DNA from: Glandiceps talaboti
Lineage: Eukaryota; Hemichordata; Enteropneusta; Spengelidae
DNA length: 64,000 bases
Reading direction: 5' to 3'
NCBI RefSeq assembly: GCF_964340395.1
Contig: NC_135560.1
Location: 13,110,598 to 13,174,597 of the forward strand
Positions 1 to 14,170 of this stretch are shown one piece after another (position 1 is the first letter of the stretch; every line of letters begins with the position of its first letter). The position numbers and the translations under genes were made by a program. The notes below the pieces were generated by a model. It was not told the origin of the DNA, searched no databases, and worked only from the letters and a program-made list of their open reading frames with translations.

Positions 1-1212
1 GTGAAAATGAAGGAAACGTTTGTATAACGATAAGAAGAAAATTCAACTTTAGTGTTCATTGTGAAGCCAAACTACATGCAAGACATGCTACGTGTTATCC
101 ATATGCAATATGCTGCAATAAAATTACCGTTATTCTGTCTATTCGTGTTTATATTGTCAATATACCCATGACAGAAACTTCATCATTCAAACACATATTT
201 TGTCAGTTTACTTAAATTGTGAATATATAGTCACTTTCTAATAGGATGTTTGAAGCGATTGTGATCGAACATTGCTGTCATTTCTCACGTGTTGTTCCAA
301 CATGACAATGTGTATTGCTGTCTATGTACAGAGTGGGGACGACATGATCAATTGTGCTGTCTACATGCAGAGCGCATGGTGATTCCGAGACATGATCAAT
401 TTTGCTTTCAGTTGTTTAAATTATTCAAATTGTTAAAAGTGCAAAAGGTCACACAACAATACATCTAGCATGACTTAAAAATATAATGAAGATATCAAAT
501 TTTTATTTTTATTTTCAATCAAGTCATAATTTTTTAAATATGCAAATGATCCAAAACATGTGAGAATAATTTCAAGAAGACTTCTATGGAATTGTTGGAA
601 TATTGTATTATACCATGAACAAGTCAGAGGAACAAGTTATTATTTGCACACATTCGAGGGGAAAATATAAAATTTTTACCCAGGTTATGTGACCGTGTAC
701 AACCATCAACGTCATGGTTCAGTGATGCTAAAAGTGTGAGTCGATCATCAACACATTCAAAATTGTCATTCTTTTTCACATTTTTAGCACAATTAACTGA
801 ACTAAGGTTCAGTAATGGTTTTATAGGCATAGTGAAACAGCTGTGTGTGTGTGGATGTGAACCAGTTAAAGTAAAAAACCACCAGACTGATTGCTTTGAT
901 ATTTGGTGGCGACAATATTACTTAGGGTTGTGTAGATGAGAAATTGTTCAAATGAAAATGATCTCATCATCAATGTGCGTTATATTGATAGGTCAAAAAA
1001 TATTAATTCTTTTGAAAATGCAGCTTACACTCTATGTTGGATGTAGTTTGTTTTATTGATGTCATAAAATCATTAATCTTTTGGTGGGTTAATTCGCAAA
1101 TACTTGATATTGGTGCTATGATTGATTTCTCCTTGAGGGTTCCATGGAAACACACTTTTTAGCACAATTAAACTATAATTTTAGGTTCAATCATGCTGTA
1201 GACATAGTAGAA

Positions 1213-1356
1213 TGTCTGTCTGTCTGTATGTCTGTCGGTCTGTCGGTCTGGACTGTCTGTCTATATATCTGTTCTGTTGTCTGTCTGTCAGGCTGTCTGT
1301 CTATCCTTTTGTCTGTCTGTCTGTCTGTCTTTCTGTCTGCCCCTTTGTCTGTCTAT
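1213..1356. repeat. TGTC/GTCT microsatellite (interrupted)
   Basis: About 140 bp dominated by TGTC tetramers with point interruptions. It accounts for the Cys/Leu/Ser-rich open frames on both strands here, which are not genes. Confidence 0.95.
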
Positions 1357-4203
1357 GGATGTGTTACAATTGTGCCAAAGCTTGACAGAGTGAGAAAAAT
1401 GTAATAATAAAAAGAAAATTATTCGTGCATAATATCTAAACATATTGAAATGTAATAGAACAATATAATACACAATATGAATATTGCATAACATACCAAT
1501 ATAGTGTAACCATAATATAACTGCTGGTAATTGGTATTATTATTAGTTGTATAATTAATGTGTACTGAACTCGATATCGAGATGTAAAACGTGGTGAAAA
1601 GAAAATTGATGAGTACTCAGTGTTTAGATACATATCAAGATCACAGTAAAAATAGGAGATACATGGCAATCCGTATAATTTATTGGATACGATGGGGAAT
1701 ATGAATAATTCAATAAAGCATAAACTTTGTGATTACGTCTTTTTTATCTAAATAATGTCCCTATCGAATTGATAGTTTTATTATCTATCTTTTCATAATT
1801 CTCCCTTTTTCTCCAAATAGAAAGTAATACGCTTTTAAAAGCTAGAAAAACGAATCATTTTAGACTAAGGTATAACAAATTAATCAAATTCAATCTGCCT
1901 AGCACAGGATCAAGATCAAACAACCAAATGATAATGTATATTGCATTTAGATAACAACAGGGACTAATAGAGAAATGGATAAACATACACACAATGTTTG
2001 TAAATATGCTTAGCAACAAGACCATGTCCATGGCAACAGTGAAATGGTGATGTATATATATATATAGTTAGGCAAGTGGGTAACCTTTCAAAAAATTGAC
2101 ATAATTGATCCAGCAATGAAGATTATTTGACTACCAACAGTAAAATTACAGTGTATATAAATATTTTAAAAACACACATAAGCTTTACAGTTGTGCTACA
2201 ATGCCACTGGCGCTATAATAATTTGAAATAAGATATTAAACCTTTGTGTTTACCATTACTTTTTAAAGTATTTTTCTTAGAATGAAATTAAATGTTTTAT
2301 AAAATGTACTGACATTAAATATGAATATACAATGTTATAATTTAAAAAAAATGGTATTTAGTCAGTTTGAAATGTACTTTTTTTTTTCAGAATTGGTATT
2401 TCTTTATGAAAAGTAAAAAAAGTCAATCAGTTAGTCATCACTATGTGGAGAATATAGTGAAAAGGGATTTTTTTTGTTTAAAATGATTAGTCTGTCTTTT
2501 ATGACAAATGTTATTTTTCCATAGATTGTAGATCTCAATATTGCTAAATATATGTACATCCTTATGATCATTTCCCCAAACATTGCAAAGTATTTTAAAA
2601 AAACTGATCGGTAACTAAATATGTAATAATGAAATCTAACAAGTAAAAATATGAATAATGTATTTATTTGATATTTTGCAAAAATGGAATTGGCAGATTT
2701 TTTTCTTTTTTGTTGTTGTATTATGTTTTTGATGCGAGATATTTTGAGGGTATATATTGTATGTTTCATTTTTTTTTGTAATCTTCAAGTTTGATTTATA
2801 GCTGAGAAAATCATATCAGTTTTTCTCATCAAGCTTATTAACCTGTTCAGTGTTCTGCTATCGTAAGACCATTTATATTGTAAAGCACCAACGGCACTTC
2901 TGTATGTATTGTGAAAATGGGTCACTACATTTCATATACCTCGTTACCATAGTTATAAGCAAATATCTGATCACAAACTAAAGTCAATGCTTCAATATTA
3001 TTGAAGCAAAAAAAAAAATGAAAAAGCAAATAAAAAAAAACCTTGATAGGAAATAACCATTTCCAAACTCCTATATTCGTGACGATTCTTTGAACAATGT
3101 CATGAATTATTGCCAACCAAATGGGAACATTCGCAAATCCATTAAAGAGATGTTTCTGGATGATTATGTAAACATCCTCAACAATAGATGGACAGATAGT
3201 ATGATAGAAATTTGAGATGCAGTCCTCTGGGATATCGAGAAAGATGGTTGCCAAGGCAACGAGATCTTAAAATTGTTGTTGTGTTCCAGTGTTGCTTAGG
3301 TCAACTTTAAACCATCAGTCGACACGTATGGCTTCATCCGGTTTCTGGTTTTTTTTTGATGTTGTGATTTTACTGTATTGAACTGTTTTTCTGTGAATGT
3401 TTTATTTGGCACCCTTAGTGATTTCAATCGAAATACTTTGAATTGCCTAGCAGGTTGAATTATAGGAAACATGCTAGGCTCTTGAACACTGGAGACAAAA
3501 AAATAAGTCGACAATATTTCCTTGATACCATGAAATCATAAATAGCTGATGTCTTTCCCCTGTTTTGCAACTGCCACCATCTTTTTCATTAGCTATACCA
3601 TAGGGAGAAATTTCCTGTGATAAAAGTAATCCTGACGTCTGATTTTCCGTCTTTTTTTTGCCAGTTTTTTGCATCCTTTTAACGATGAATTAAATGGGAA
3701 GGGTTACATTTCTTACAATAGATTCATTTCTACATAAAAGCTGTATGTATAGGTGGCATTATATTCTGATTTCAAAGTAAATCTTGCACAAAGGTAAGAT
3801 GTTCATATTAAAGCTGGCCATTATCTTTTGTGGCCATGCAGGCTTATATTTGACTGAAAACTTTCAACCACAAAATCTGACATAATCTCTGCAGTTTTTA
3901 AGTCCCCTAAAGTGTACAACACAGGATAATGTAAACTATTAAAAACAGTCCAAAGTGTGTTTTCGGTTTGATTTTATTTTGACACTCAGACCCCAGAGAC
4001 AGGTCAGGCTGTCGACTTTCATTATTCACAATGGTAATAATTAAGACATGACTTTGGGGCTTTTACCACATTCAGCAAGTTCAAAATCGTATTTCATTAT
4101 TAAGGTAATTTCTTTCATATGCAACAAAGAATGGGTCGTTCCACGCTTTGACCGAGAATTGGCAAAATATTGTCTTTAACACAAATTGACATCTTTTGCT
4201 GCT

Positions 4204-4277
4204 ATATCAGCCACCGCTTCAACGTGCCAGTTATAGTTGAAAGGTGGCTGATATCTGTATCTGTATCTGTATCTCAC
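4204..4277. repeat. Imperfect hairpin followed by TATCTG hexamer repeat
   Basis: ATATCAGCCACC..CTTCAAC at the left pairs with GTTGAA.GGTGGCTGATAT at the right (about 19 bp stem, one bulge, loop about 12 nt; 4204-4254). The right arm runs straight into about four TATCTG units ending near 4277. Confidence 0.8.
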
Positions 4278-5299
4278 AGACTAGCCAAAATAATGGTACT
4301 ATATTCATGAGTATTGTGTTGAGACTTAAATTTATATCTTCCTCGTAGAAATTGAGTGAATTTAGTTCTTGCATGCTTAGAAAGGGTATAATAAAAATTT
4401 AAAAAAACTACTTTTCAACTAGTGATAATGATCAATGATCTGCAACTTTCATGTGAAACTCATGTATTAAATTAATGTACAGAATTTGCAGAGATCGGTG
4501 AAATGGCAGATATTGTACCAAGTACACTGGAAATAGTTTTCTTTTCTCCCAAGTGTCAGTAAACCTGATAGCAAATTGAATATAGCCTTCACTTATCTTC
4601 ATTATGTGTTGTAAGTGTGCTGACGTGATAGAAAGTGACACATGTAAAGAGGTCAAGTACTGAAAATTGGTCAATTATGAAAATTTCATTATAACTACAC
4701 CCTAATAGCTAGATATGACCATCCATATGTTAATAAACGGATCGATTACCATTGCCATCTGAAGGGTCCATACAATTTCTATTACATATATTTACAAAAT
4801 CAAGTGGGAACACTGCTAACTGATGTCAAAGAAATATACATGTATATGTGCTATATTATCATATTTAATTTAGATGTTAATCAAATTAATAAACACAATG
4901 ATTTATTTGTTTAACTATAAAATACATGTAATCAATATAGCTTTAGTTTAGTTAGTTTTAACCATACTAATGAGGTAAAGCTTCAATTAACGACGAATTC
5001 AAAGATAAGAAAGTTGTGCGGTTGAAATATATAGAACGTGTAAAACTCATTGATATGTACATTCAATTCTGCTCGATAAATTAACTTTCAAATGGTAGCA
5101 AGAGAGACAAAGCTGAATTTAAATATAAACAAGATAAGGGATGTTATTTTTAGTATACCTTGCACAAGGAAAGATATTGTCATTGAACAGAAAATATGGA
5201 TTATATACCCTGGTCGTTCTACGTTACGACAACCATGTCTACATCACCGGTTCTGCAGCTGGTGCTATATGAGTCAAAACACTCCAAATCATTCGGGTG

Positions 5300-5420
5300 G
5301 AAATTACTCATGACCTAAGGGGTCACTACTTGTCTAACGACTTGTAGTGACAAGGTCCCTTAGGTCACTCATATTCTTTGGCTGAACAAAGAAATGTATT
5401 GGGGAATAAAATCTAATTAT
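5300..5420. repeat. Interspersed repeat copy with internal hairpin
   Basis: TGACCTAAGGGGTCACTAC and GTAGTGAC..CCCTTAGGTCA form an inverted pair. The right part continues TCACTCATATTCTTTGGCTG and on to AAATGTATTGGGG. A diverged copy of that right part sits at 47020-47115 (CCCTTAGGTCACTCAAATTT, then ACTTGGCTAAATGAAGAAAAATATTGGG in total). Confidence 0.6.
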
Positions 5421-6939
5421 ATATTTCTACAAACTTAATGAGACATATTTACTTTCAATTAGTTCATATATTTTTTTTAACATGATGAAAAAATAAATCC
5501 CAGTTGTAGCTAGTGCCGCTTTAAATTAGGCTGTAAATGTGAATGGTAGAGATCGAGAAACGCTGTTCAAAAGTCAACAACATATGACACAATTATTGAA
5601 AATTAATGCAAGTATGTTATATTTGGGTCAATTGAGCAATCTGCTTTCATTGGCCGACTTTCTGATAAGAATATTGACTTTTGACTAAGTTGTTGATGTT
5701 CAAGGTTAAACTTCCTACTTTGCATAATTACAGTCACTGTAGCTACACTGTTATAAAGAATTGGAGTAACAAAAGCTGCAGGCTGGTCTTCTAAGCTAGA
5801 TTTGCCAACCTTTAAAAACTCTAGTTTAAAGGAGGTCACACAATGTTAGAATTGATGAAGATGACTGTGTCCACTATAAGCTTATTACAGAAATGCAGCT
5901 GCTAAAGATAAAAAATCAGCTTCACCTTTGTTCCCCTTTTTATAGTGACAACATATTTATAATAACCTGAAAAAAAGACTTTTTGACATCATTTGTTGAT
6001 GGACAAGGTTAAGCCTGTGTCATTAAAATAATCTGGGGAAGTCGTATTTTGTTAGGTATGGTTTGGGAAATGAGTTTACCAGAATAGTAAGCGCCTTATC
6101 TGACTTTTATCTGCGATATCCTTTTAACATGCCAGCTTTGTTAATAAAGGTTAATTATTAAAATTTTCAATTTCATATTTCTCAAAGACATTCTGCTTAA
6201 ATGTATTAATATAGCTAATATTTATATTGACCTGTCAAATATGAAATATTTTAACATCAGAAGTGATTGATAAAGTGATAAATGTACTTAAAAACGAATA
6301 TTATAAATAGTATTTTTTTACGCTGTATGTTAATGTGACGTAAATACTTAAAAAAATTCATGAAAATAACAAATGAAATAAGACAGGAAATGATACATTA
6401 TGAGCGTTTGATTTTCATAGAATTTTTCCATTGTGTAAAAATGAATAGTCCATGTTGAATTAGTTATACAGAGCAAAGGCCATATGGTGGTGTCTATAAT
6501 AATACTTGTATACAACACTGTGTGTTTTTTGTTCAATATTGGATCAGCCGTTCATTCAACTCAGTGAACTGTAACATTGTAACCGTAATGTGATGTGGAT
6601 TGAAGTGTGAGTCATGTACTGGTAATCACAGGTTATATAAAATAATGGTGCAATTGGGGGTTTGAAGCGATCAGTCTAAGTCTTGCATGTGGTGATAATG
6701 ATAAGACTCAGACAGCAGTTAATGTGGAAATTTTACACAATACTTCATAATTGCGAAATACAATCTGACAAGTGTTAAGCAATACACTAGGAGTTATTGC
6801 CAATCTTAGTAACTTTAATGTTTTAATTTCTTCTACTTTTATCAAAAGTTGACTCAGTGACAAGAGTATGTGACTACGTCAACAAATACTAGGGTACAAC
6901 CACCTAACTTATGATATTTAAGAGTGTGCACAAATTTAA

Positions 6940-7231
6940 AATGGCTATATGGATGAGGATTGGATATTTATTTCAGATTTTTAATTCATAAAATTTATTT
7001 ATCATGGCTTCCTACTTGTGAAATTTGTAACTCAATAATTGCAAAAGATTAATAAATGTGTAAAATCTTTGTTATTGTATTTACAATAACAACTTTTTAC
7101 CCAATACTTTTTGCAATGTATTCATTTACAACACAGACTCAATGGTCTATGTAGTTTCACATTGTTGATAAAATTGTTTTATAACTTAAAAAATCCAAAA
7201 TAAGTACCCAATCCTCATCCATATGCCCACC
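6940..7231. mobile_element. TTAA-flanked MITE, copy 1 (292 bp)
   Basis: Long terminal inverted repeats: the left end reads AATGGCTATATGGATGAGGA and continues to TTTTTAATTCATAAAATT; the right end is its near reverse complement, ending ATCCTCATCCATATGCCCACC. TTAA occurs directly outside at 6936-6939 and 7232-7235, as expected for a TTAA target duplication (piggyBac-type). No open frame for a transposase. Confidence 0.85.
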
Positions 7232-8329
7232 TTAAGATGAGTATGACAAAGGTCCTAACTGTCACATGCTATTTCTTCACATGATGGTTACTAGCATTGT
7301 GTCCTTACTAGTATGAACTGTTAATAAACATAACTTGTAAAACATATGCATCAAACTGAAATTGTAACGGCAGTAAAATCTGCCAAATAATCTAATAATT
7401 TAATTAGCTCTTTACTTTTTTTATAATATACTTATTCTATTATCATAGCGATATTGGACAAAAAGATATAACATGAAAATTTTTAATTTTCTAGGTGGAT
7501 ATATATATACTCTGGTAGTTGTTCAAAACATGAAGTTTATAAACAACACGAGCACACAATAATGGCACTCATACTTAATTGCTTCTCATCGTGTCACCTT
7601 AAAATGATAGATCGGTCTGTTGAAATTTAAAAAATGATGAATCGGTTACATGTTGGTGATACTGTAAAGTTTATATCATAATTATACATTTGACATTCTG
7701 ACTGACTTAGAAATGACAGGTAAAGTCAGGTATTATTAAACTTACAATCATTTGTTTTGTTCTCAAATTTCAGCAATAAATGATAATGTTTGCTCACATA
7801 GGTGTGCCGTTTTTTAAAATTATTCCACCAGATTGAAGAAGTGTACATGTAGAGTCAGTCGGGTCATGCTTAGACACATAGAATCATGTACAGCCACTGT
7901 ATCGTGCAACTTAGTACATGTGCATTATATATGTCTTAATAGTACACAGTACATTGTACTTTGCTAAAAGTTTATTTCACAGACATCAGCTAGAGCATTG
8001 ATGCAGAATATTAAGCTTTAGTTGTGTGTACACTAAAACCTGATTGATGAGAATGTTCTCAAGTATACTCAAGTGTGAGCTGAATGTTATATTTTGTTCG
8101 ATCATGTGCTAAATTTCAGACGAATCTAGCTTTAATGTATTAGTGTTTCATCTTATACTTTTGAAATTCATTCAACATGTTTACAATGTGTCGAATTGTG
8201 TTTAATTTTGTGGGTTTAATTCCAAAGATATCAAAGCACAGTAAAACTGCAATCAGTTAACCCACAGTGAACATTGTTTAGTATGTATAAAGAACATTGT
8301 AGTCTATGTCAATGATCTCAGCTATTCGT

Positions 8330-9320
8330 ATCATGTCTGATATTTCAAAGGCATTAGAGGGTATAAACGTGATGAAACATTGAAGCTGTAGTACGTACAG
8401 TGTACATCATCATGATGAGTTTGATCAGTGTGTTGATTTCAGAGACATAAGTGCATTCTGCATGAGTAGGCTAGTTATAAGACCCGATTAAACCTGTACA
8501 ACATCAGGTACACACATCTAGGTTTGTTTGATCACTGCTCTAGTTTCCAACAATTCTTTTCACATTTATAAAGCTGGTACACGGTACACCTGCATCAATT
8601 GTCATTTACAGTATGTCGTGTTTGATCAAAACATGTAGTCTCGCAAACAGAATTCTCTTAGGGTTTGCATGTAAACCTTAGTGATGTCATATCTGTGTAG
8701 CATCGTTTTCAGCACGTCATTATACTAATCAACAAAATATTGTCCAGAAAATTTTAATTGCATATAGCTTATAGTGGGAACTATCACTTTGTGCTTCACA
8801 AATCATTTTCATTATGATCGACTTATTTGATCAATTGTACATATACACTACAGTCTCAAAACAAGACAAATTCTGTTGGCATTATAACGACATATATACT
8901 ATAATTCAAATTGTCACTTTCTGCATTGCATATCATTGTCAGTACTGATGTCATCACATGTTATTTGATCAACTTATAGTGCTGCTGTCTTTCATCTGCA
9001 TTAAATTGATTATTGTGCAACATTTTCAGTAATAATGGCACATTTTGTTCAATCAAATGCATCCCGGGTAGTCTTGAAAACAGACAATTTTATTCATATA
9101 TAGTTTATGTTGGTAGACTCGCCTTCCATTTTCAGTATGTCACGTTTTTGTTTGATGAAATGTCTACATATAGTCTCAATACAGACAGTTCTATTCACAT
9201 CATGCATATATAGTGGTGCTGTCACTTTTCAGCATCACACATCATATTCAGTATGTGTCATGTTTGATAAGTGTCCCAGTTTCACGATACATCAGCTAGC
9301 ACACACACTGTTCAACGATG
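8330..9320. repeat. Degenerate tandem-repeat region
   Basis: Recurring modules such as CAGTATGTC(A/G)(T/C)GTTTGAT, GTCTCAA.ACAGACA.TTCTATTCA and GCTGTCACTTT(T)C reappear at roughly 130-160 bp spacing. Copies are too diverged for exact unit limits by eye. A similar ACATGATCAATT.TGCT pair is present near 340-410. The open frames at 9.0-9.36 kb arise from it. Confidence 0.45.
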
Positions 9321-11329
9321 CAGAAAGCCTGATAAATGAAAGTGTTAATCTGATTGCGTGATGTTGAATTTTTTAAGCCATAAACAGTAGTTGGAAATTG
9401 GTATTGACATGACAAATCCTAATCTTTTACGGTCACTGTATAATACTAACATTGACTGTTTGCTTCAAGGTTTGTGTTTATAATGCAAGCTTTGGTTGAT
9501 TTTTACTTTCATTCGCATGCGTTCCTGGATGTCTATTTGAACATATGCTGTGCAGTTTATGTTTGGGAAAGTAGCATATACTTCAGGTCATTGCTATGTA
9601 GGGTGATATGCATGACTGAGGGTCTATGTTAGATATAATAGTTTACATATTAATGATGTGAATTATACATAATTAATGATAACTTACAGTCTTGTACCTT
9701 GTATCGTACTACATGCATTTTTAAAAAGCTAAGAATGATATTGCACCTTTTAAAGTGACCTACACTGATAGCACAGATAAAACATATTTCTTGTAAAAAA
9801 TTTTTTTTACCCTAATGCATTCTGCATTTCTGGCAATAATGTGGAATAGCATTTAGACCTCAAGCCAGTGTATTAACCCTTTCATGACTGGAGACGAGTT
9901 TTAAATAATTTTGGGAACCAATTTATATGAACATTTTCATAGTTATAATGATATTACTTCATTACGAAATAATATTTCTTTAATTCCAGTCTAAAATGAA
10001 GCTGATATATGCTAAAAACTTACATAAAAACAAGAATTTTGTTCAAATAATTTTGGCGGCAAAGTTTTCAGTACTGAATGGGTTAATGCAATTTCAAGTA
10101 AATGATACATTTCTTACTAATGAAAATTTCTACTTATAGATTGAGTCAAAACATTTCTTGAAAGTGAATCCCAAATTTTCGCTCGTGTCACGTCAGCATT
10201 GTCAGGTGTGTCATTCCGGGCTACAAACAGGAAATTGTAAATATAGCGCCCTCATTCAAATTGGGGGTATCATCACTTCATAGTACTGTTTCTTAAGAGT
10301 TTTGTCCATTGGTATACTTTAGAAGTGTAAATCAGGGATGTTTTTGTTATTCAGTCATTGAGGAATTTAGCAGCAGTGCTTAAACTGAGTAATGTATGCC
10401 ATGTATACCCCAAGGTACACACAGACAGAAAGTAGAGTGCCACCATGGCAAATTTTGGAAAGGCCTATTGGCTATTTGGGATTGACTTCCAAGAAATTCT
10501 TTGTCGCTGTAAGTAGAAATTTTCATGAACCTAGAGTCCATGAACATTCATTCTTGTATAGTTTTTCTTGTTTTGCCAAATTCCAATAATTGTACAATAT
10601 ATCGTAGAAAGTGTCAATGCAAGGCTTAATAAGATTATGTCTGATCAAATTTACGAACGGTAGACTGTACATGTCCAATGCATCTTTCTAATTTATATGT
10701 CATTGACGTGACTTGTAAGTATAATTATCTCACTGCCTACTCAGTATGTATGTTTTTAAACTATCAATAATTTGGGAACCTTCGTCTTTCTCTGACATAA
10801 TTGAATAACCTTTTCTGAAGCGAATTCAACAGCCTTTTCTAGTCTATTGTAATGACTCAGGAGGCTATTGTCAGTTGTTTTATCTCTCTGTATTTGAACC
10901 CAAAGTTCTTTAAATTGTCATGTGTCAAAATGAAGTTGTGTTTTATCCATTATCTTTGTCTGAATTTGAACCTTAGTTTATCTCTCTTTCTTCTGTCAAA
11001 ATGAAAAAGAAAGGAATAAATCTTTGCAAGTTCACAAAGTGTGGCTTTGTGGGCACTAGTGATGTAATTTCATTCCTCTTGCTTGAAGAATGAATATGAA
11101 AATATCAATTACACTCGGCAGTTTAATGGTTAATTTATGATTTTCTCTCACTGTGATCTTGAATGATGTTTTAATTAATCATATATTTTAACTTCAAAGA
11201 CACCTCTGTAGCACATCTGATCTTAAGATTCAATCATGGTAGTCAGCATTGATAGTATGGATGTTCCTTTGAGTATCCAGTAAGTTGGAATATTGTTATG
11301 AATGGGAAAATGATATTGGATCTAAAATG

Positions 11330-11970
11330 ATGTGCGAATTGTGTAGAAAGTCTTAGAGCAATTTTTGATCAAAAGGACTTAAACACTAAAATTGCTATGC
11401 AAAGTAGTCATTATTATTGTGATTTACATCATCCATGGGATATACATTTTTGTACATGTAATTTGTTATATGCAAGATGACCCCATTCTTAATATGCAAA
11501 TTAGATCAAAGAAATTTGCTTAAAGTTTGCTTAAGCTCAAAAACCACTTAGTACTGATATGGATTGGTTTATAGATTTCATTCAAGTGTTCTTTTAGTGT
11601 CTTTATGGAAAGGATGTAATTCAAGATGATTCACAATATGCAAACTGGTGATTTTAAATGCAATGTCTCCATGGGCCAATTGTTGTTGTAGTAACTTGCT
11701 GAAGATATCATTTTGGATATTTGGTTGGGATGTTGTGATAAGTGAACCTGGTTTTAAAAAAATGGTATTTTTAGTCAAAAGACTTTAAATCCAAAACTGC
11801 TGAGCTGATAATTGTAATTCTGGTGAGGAGATTCCTATGAGAAAATGACTAAAAGTTTGTTCAATGTGGAAAATCCTGATTCTCGGGATGCAAATTACAG
11901 AAACAAATTTTGTGATTTTTGGAGATATCAACTGGTTGATAGATAAAATTTCTAGATGTGCCAAGGGAAT
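11330..11970. repeat. Interspersed repeat, diverged copies
   Basis: Modules shared with 40970-41350: ATGCAAATTAG, GATCAAAAGG.CTTAAA, AAACTGCTG.GCTGA, and GGGATGCAAATTA..AGAAAC followed by GTG.TTT.GG. Two or more diverged units appear in tandem here. No coding capacity recognised. Confidence 0.45.
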
Positions 11971-12433
11971 CGGTCTTAAAGTGTAATGAGATAAAGGTAA
12001 ACAAGTAGGAACTAAAAATGCAGTAGCAACAATGACCAAGCCCATAGCAACAAACTGCAAACCAAGTTATATCTTGTACTAAAACAACAGCATCTTGAAT
12101 GATGACTTGAAGACGGTTCAAAATTTCTCTATTGCTCATCTCTGCACTTGAACTCGAAGCATTCAAAGCTATATTTACTAAGCATTGTCCCAACTGGTTA
12201 TAACCTGATTGGCTGTCATCAACAAGTTAATGTCCAATAGGGAACTTGCAAACCCGCCATGTTGAATGTTGCATCATGGGAAATGTGATAATATATACTA
12301 ATCAAATTGTATTGTAAACAGTAGTGTTATATTGTTTTTAACCACCAATAATCAATTCATAGTCACCCTAATCTTTGTGGGAAGTTTATTTTATTGGTAG
12401 CTCCAGATTAGGTATTACGATAACTTGGTATTT

Positions 12434-12546
12434 TTGCTTCAATTGACCTTCGTGATACGTGTTTATGTTTTCATCTTGATGGTCAGCTCCTCTACAACCA
12501 TCAAGATGAAAACGTAAACATGTATCACAAAGGTCAATTGAAGCAA
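12434..12546. repeat. Long near-perfect hairpin (about 49-bp stem)
   Basis: TTGCTTCAATTGACCTT...ATCTTGATGG at 12434-12482 pairs with CCATCAAGAT...AAGGTCAATTGAAGCAA ending at 12546. As RNA only one mismatch and two G-U pairs are seen in about 49 positions, with a loop of roughly 15 nt. Weaker pairing continues outwards. Could be a fold-back element or a hairpin RNA precursor. Confidence 0.8.
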
Positions 12547-13740
12547 TCATACCCGAGGTAAAATAACAATGAACGATTAGCCGACATCTACATCGGATTT
12601 TAATCAGATTGAGTGACACCTCAATGTCGCCAAAATGGCCAAGGCTAATTTGTGCAAAAGCATTTCTGAAATTCAAAGAAACATGGGACTATATGGGTGT
12701 AGTGTGTGAAGAGAAGCACCTTTAAAGTTAATTTTGGTATTGGAGGCAGCCATATTGGAAAAAAAATAGTCAACTTTGGAGGTATATGATATAAAAGGAA
12801 AGCTGATGATTGGTCAATTTATGCTGGATAATTGGCAGCTTGTAACTGTTTGGGAGTACTGCTAACATGACAGTATAGACTTTTTGTAATAGTGGTGAGT
12901 CTGAACAAGAAGGAATTGCAAGTCTTTAATAATTCAAGATGAAACAACACAGATTTAGTCAGCTCTTGTACAGTACTATGTACTATCATTAATGCAATTT
13001 TAACGAGTCAGGAGGAAAGTAAAAAAATAAAATGTTCAAATTGTCTTTTATGATCTTTTGAGTGCTTGCTTGTGATGATTTGTTTTTACTTTTACTTCAA
13101 TTTTATTACACATAATTGTAAAATAATATTTTTTGCCCACTCGTTAAAGAAGATTATTAAAACAAGATATTTATAGCGGCACGTACTAGCTATGAAATTG
13201 AAACTGACACTACATATTAATATTGAACAAACATCATCACAAATACATCAGGATTACACTGCAGTGTTAGGCTATTAATCTTCTTAATCGTTTCAGTAGT
13301 GGATAGACTTAATGAATTGTCGGTTGAATAATAAATGAAAGCTAATAAATAACATTCACATTCACGGTGCAATGCAGTGTCTCAGCTGTTAAAGTCCCAT
13401 AATACATGATGTATATTTTAATTTTCTCTTCAAACATCACGCCTCACTTTAAAATTGTATTCTGTTTTGATTAGCGTAGTAATATAAACGAAGAATGTTT
13501 ATGAAATTGATGCATGTATTGTGACCTCTGTATACATAAACTATATTAAGAAAATTACTTTGAAATTGTATTGTATTTTAATTTGTATAATATAACTGAG
13601 GAACATTTATGAAATGTTGGTGTGTTTATTGATCAGACCTTGTATAATATATACTGTAAAAGAAATGTATAAATTACTTTGAAATTGATTGTTTTTAGTA
13701 TACTTATGATTGAAATTTTTTATGAAATTGGTTTATGTAA

Positions 13741-14170
13741 TTACTTATTTATTTATTTATTTAACTTTGACAAAAGTCAGGCAGTCCACACAAGTGAAGA
13801 ACACAATATAAACGTAGACCCCAAAACAAACAAATATACATAGAAATAAAAAAATGGCAAAAAGTGCAGTTACAGTACAAAATATTAAAACGGAAACATC
13901 TAAAATTAGATTAAACAACACTTTGTATAGTGCCACTGACAGACTGACACCCAGGTACAGGGATTGACATGATCAAACTTGTTCACGAGTTGCTCATGTA
14001 AGAATTTATATATTTTCATTTGTACAAGCTTGTTATTTGAGCATCCTCTTAATTTCAAACAGTTTACTTATTGCCACCGGAAACAAAATTTGACTTTTTG
14101 TATTATTGTTTTAATGGCATCAGCTTTGTGATGGAGTGAATTATACTGTGCCATATTGAGTGTATGTAAA
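13741..14170. repeat. Possible antisense non-LTR retrotransposon 3' end
   Basis: Starts with a TTAT/TTTA tetramer run (13745-13763), the look of the reversed tail of a LINE, followed by about 400 bp with no open frame. No conserved reverse-transcriptase motif is visible, so this is a weak call. A comparable arrangement (AAATA-rich stretch followed by ACAGGGTTACCAGGAAACAA) is seen at 26290-26760. Confidence 0.25.

Noticed and set aside
1144-1404. Cys/Leu/Ser-rich open frame
   Set aside because: Product of the TGTC microsatellite.
2925-3674. Three overlapping minus-strand open frames of 66-109 codons, one with a hydrophobic stretch
   Set aside because: No family motif recognised, composition follows A/T runs, no convincing splice chain. 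Not strong enough to call an exon.
11785-12193. Overlapping minus-strand frames of 91-110 codons
   Set aside because: They overlap an interspersed repeat and show no known domain.
12386-12676. Minus-strand frame of 96 codons
   Set aside because: Runs through both arms of a long hairpin; no homology recognised.
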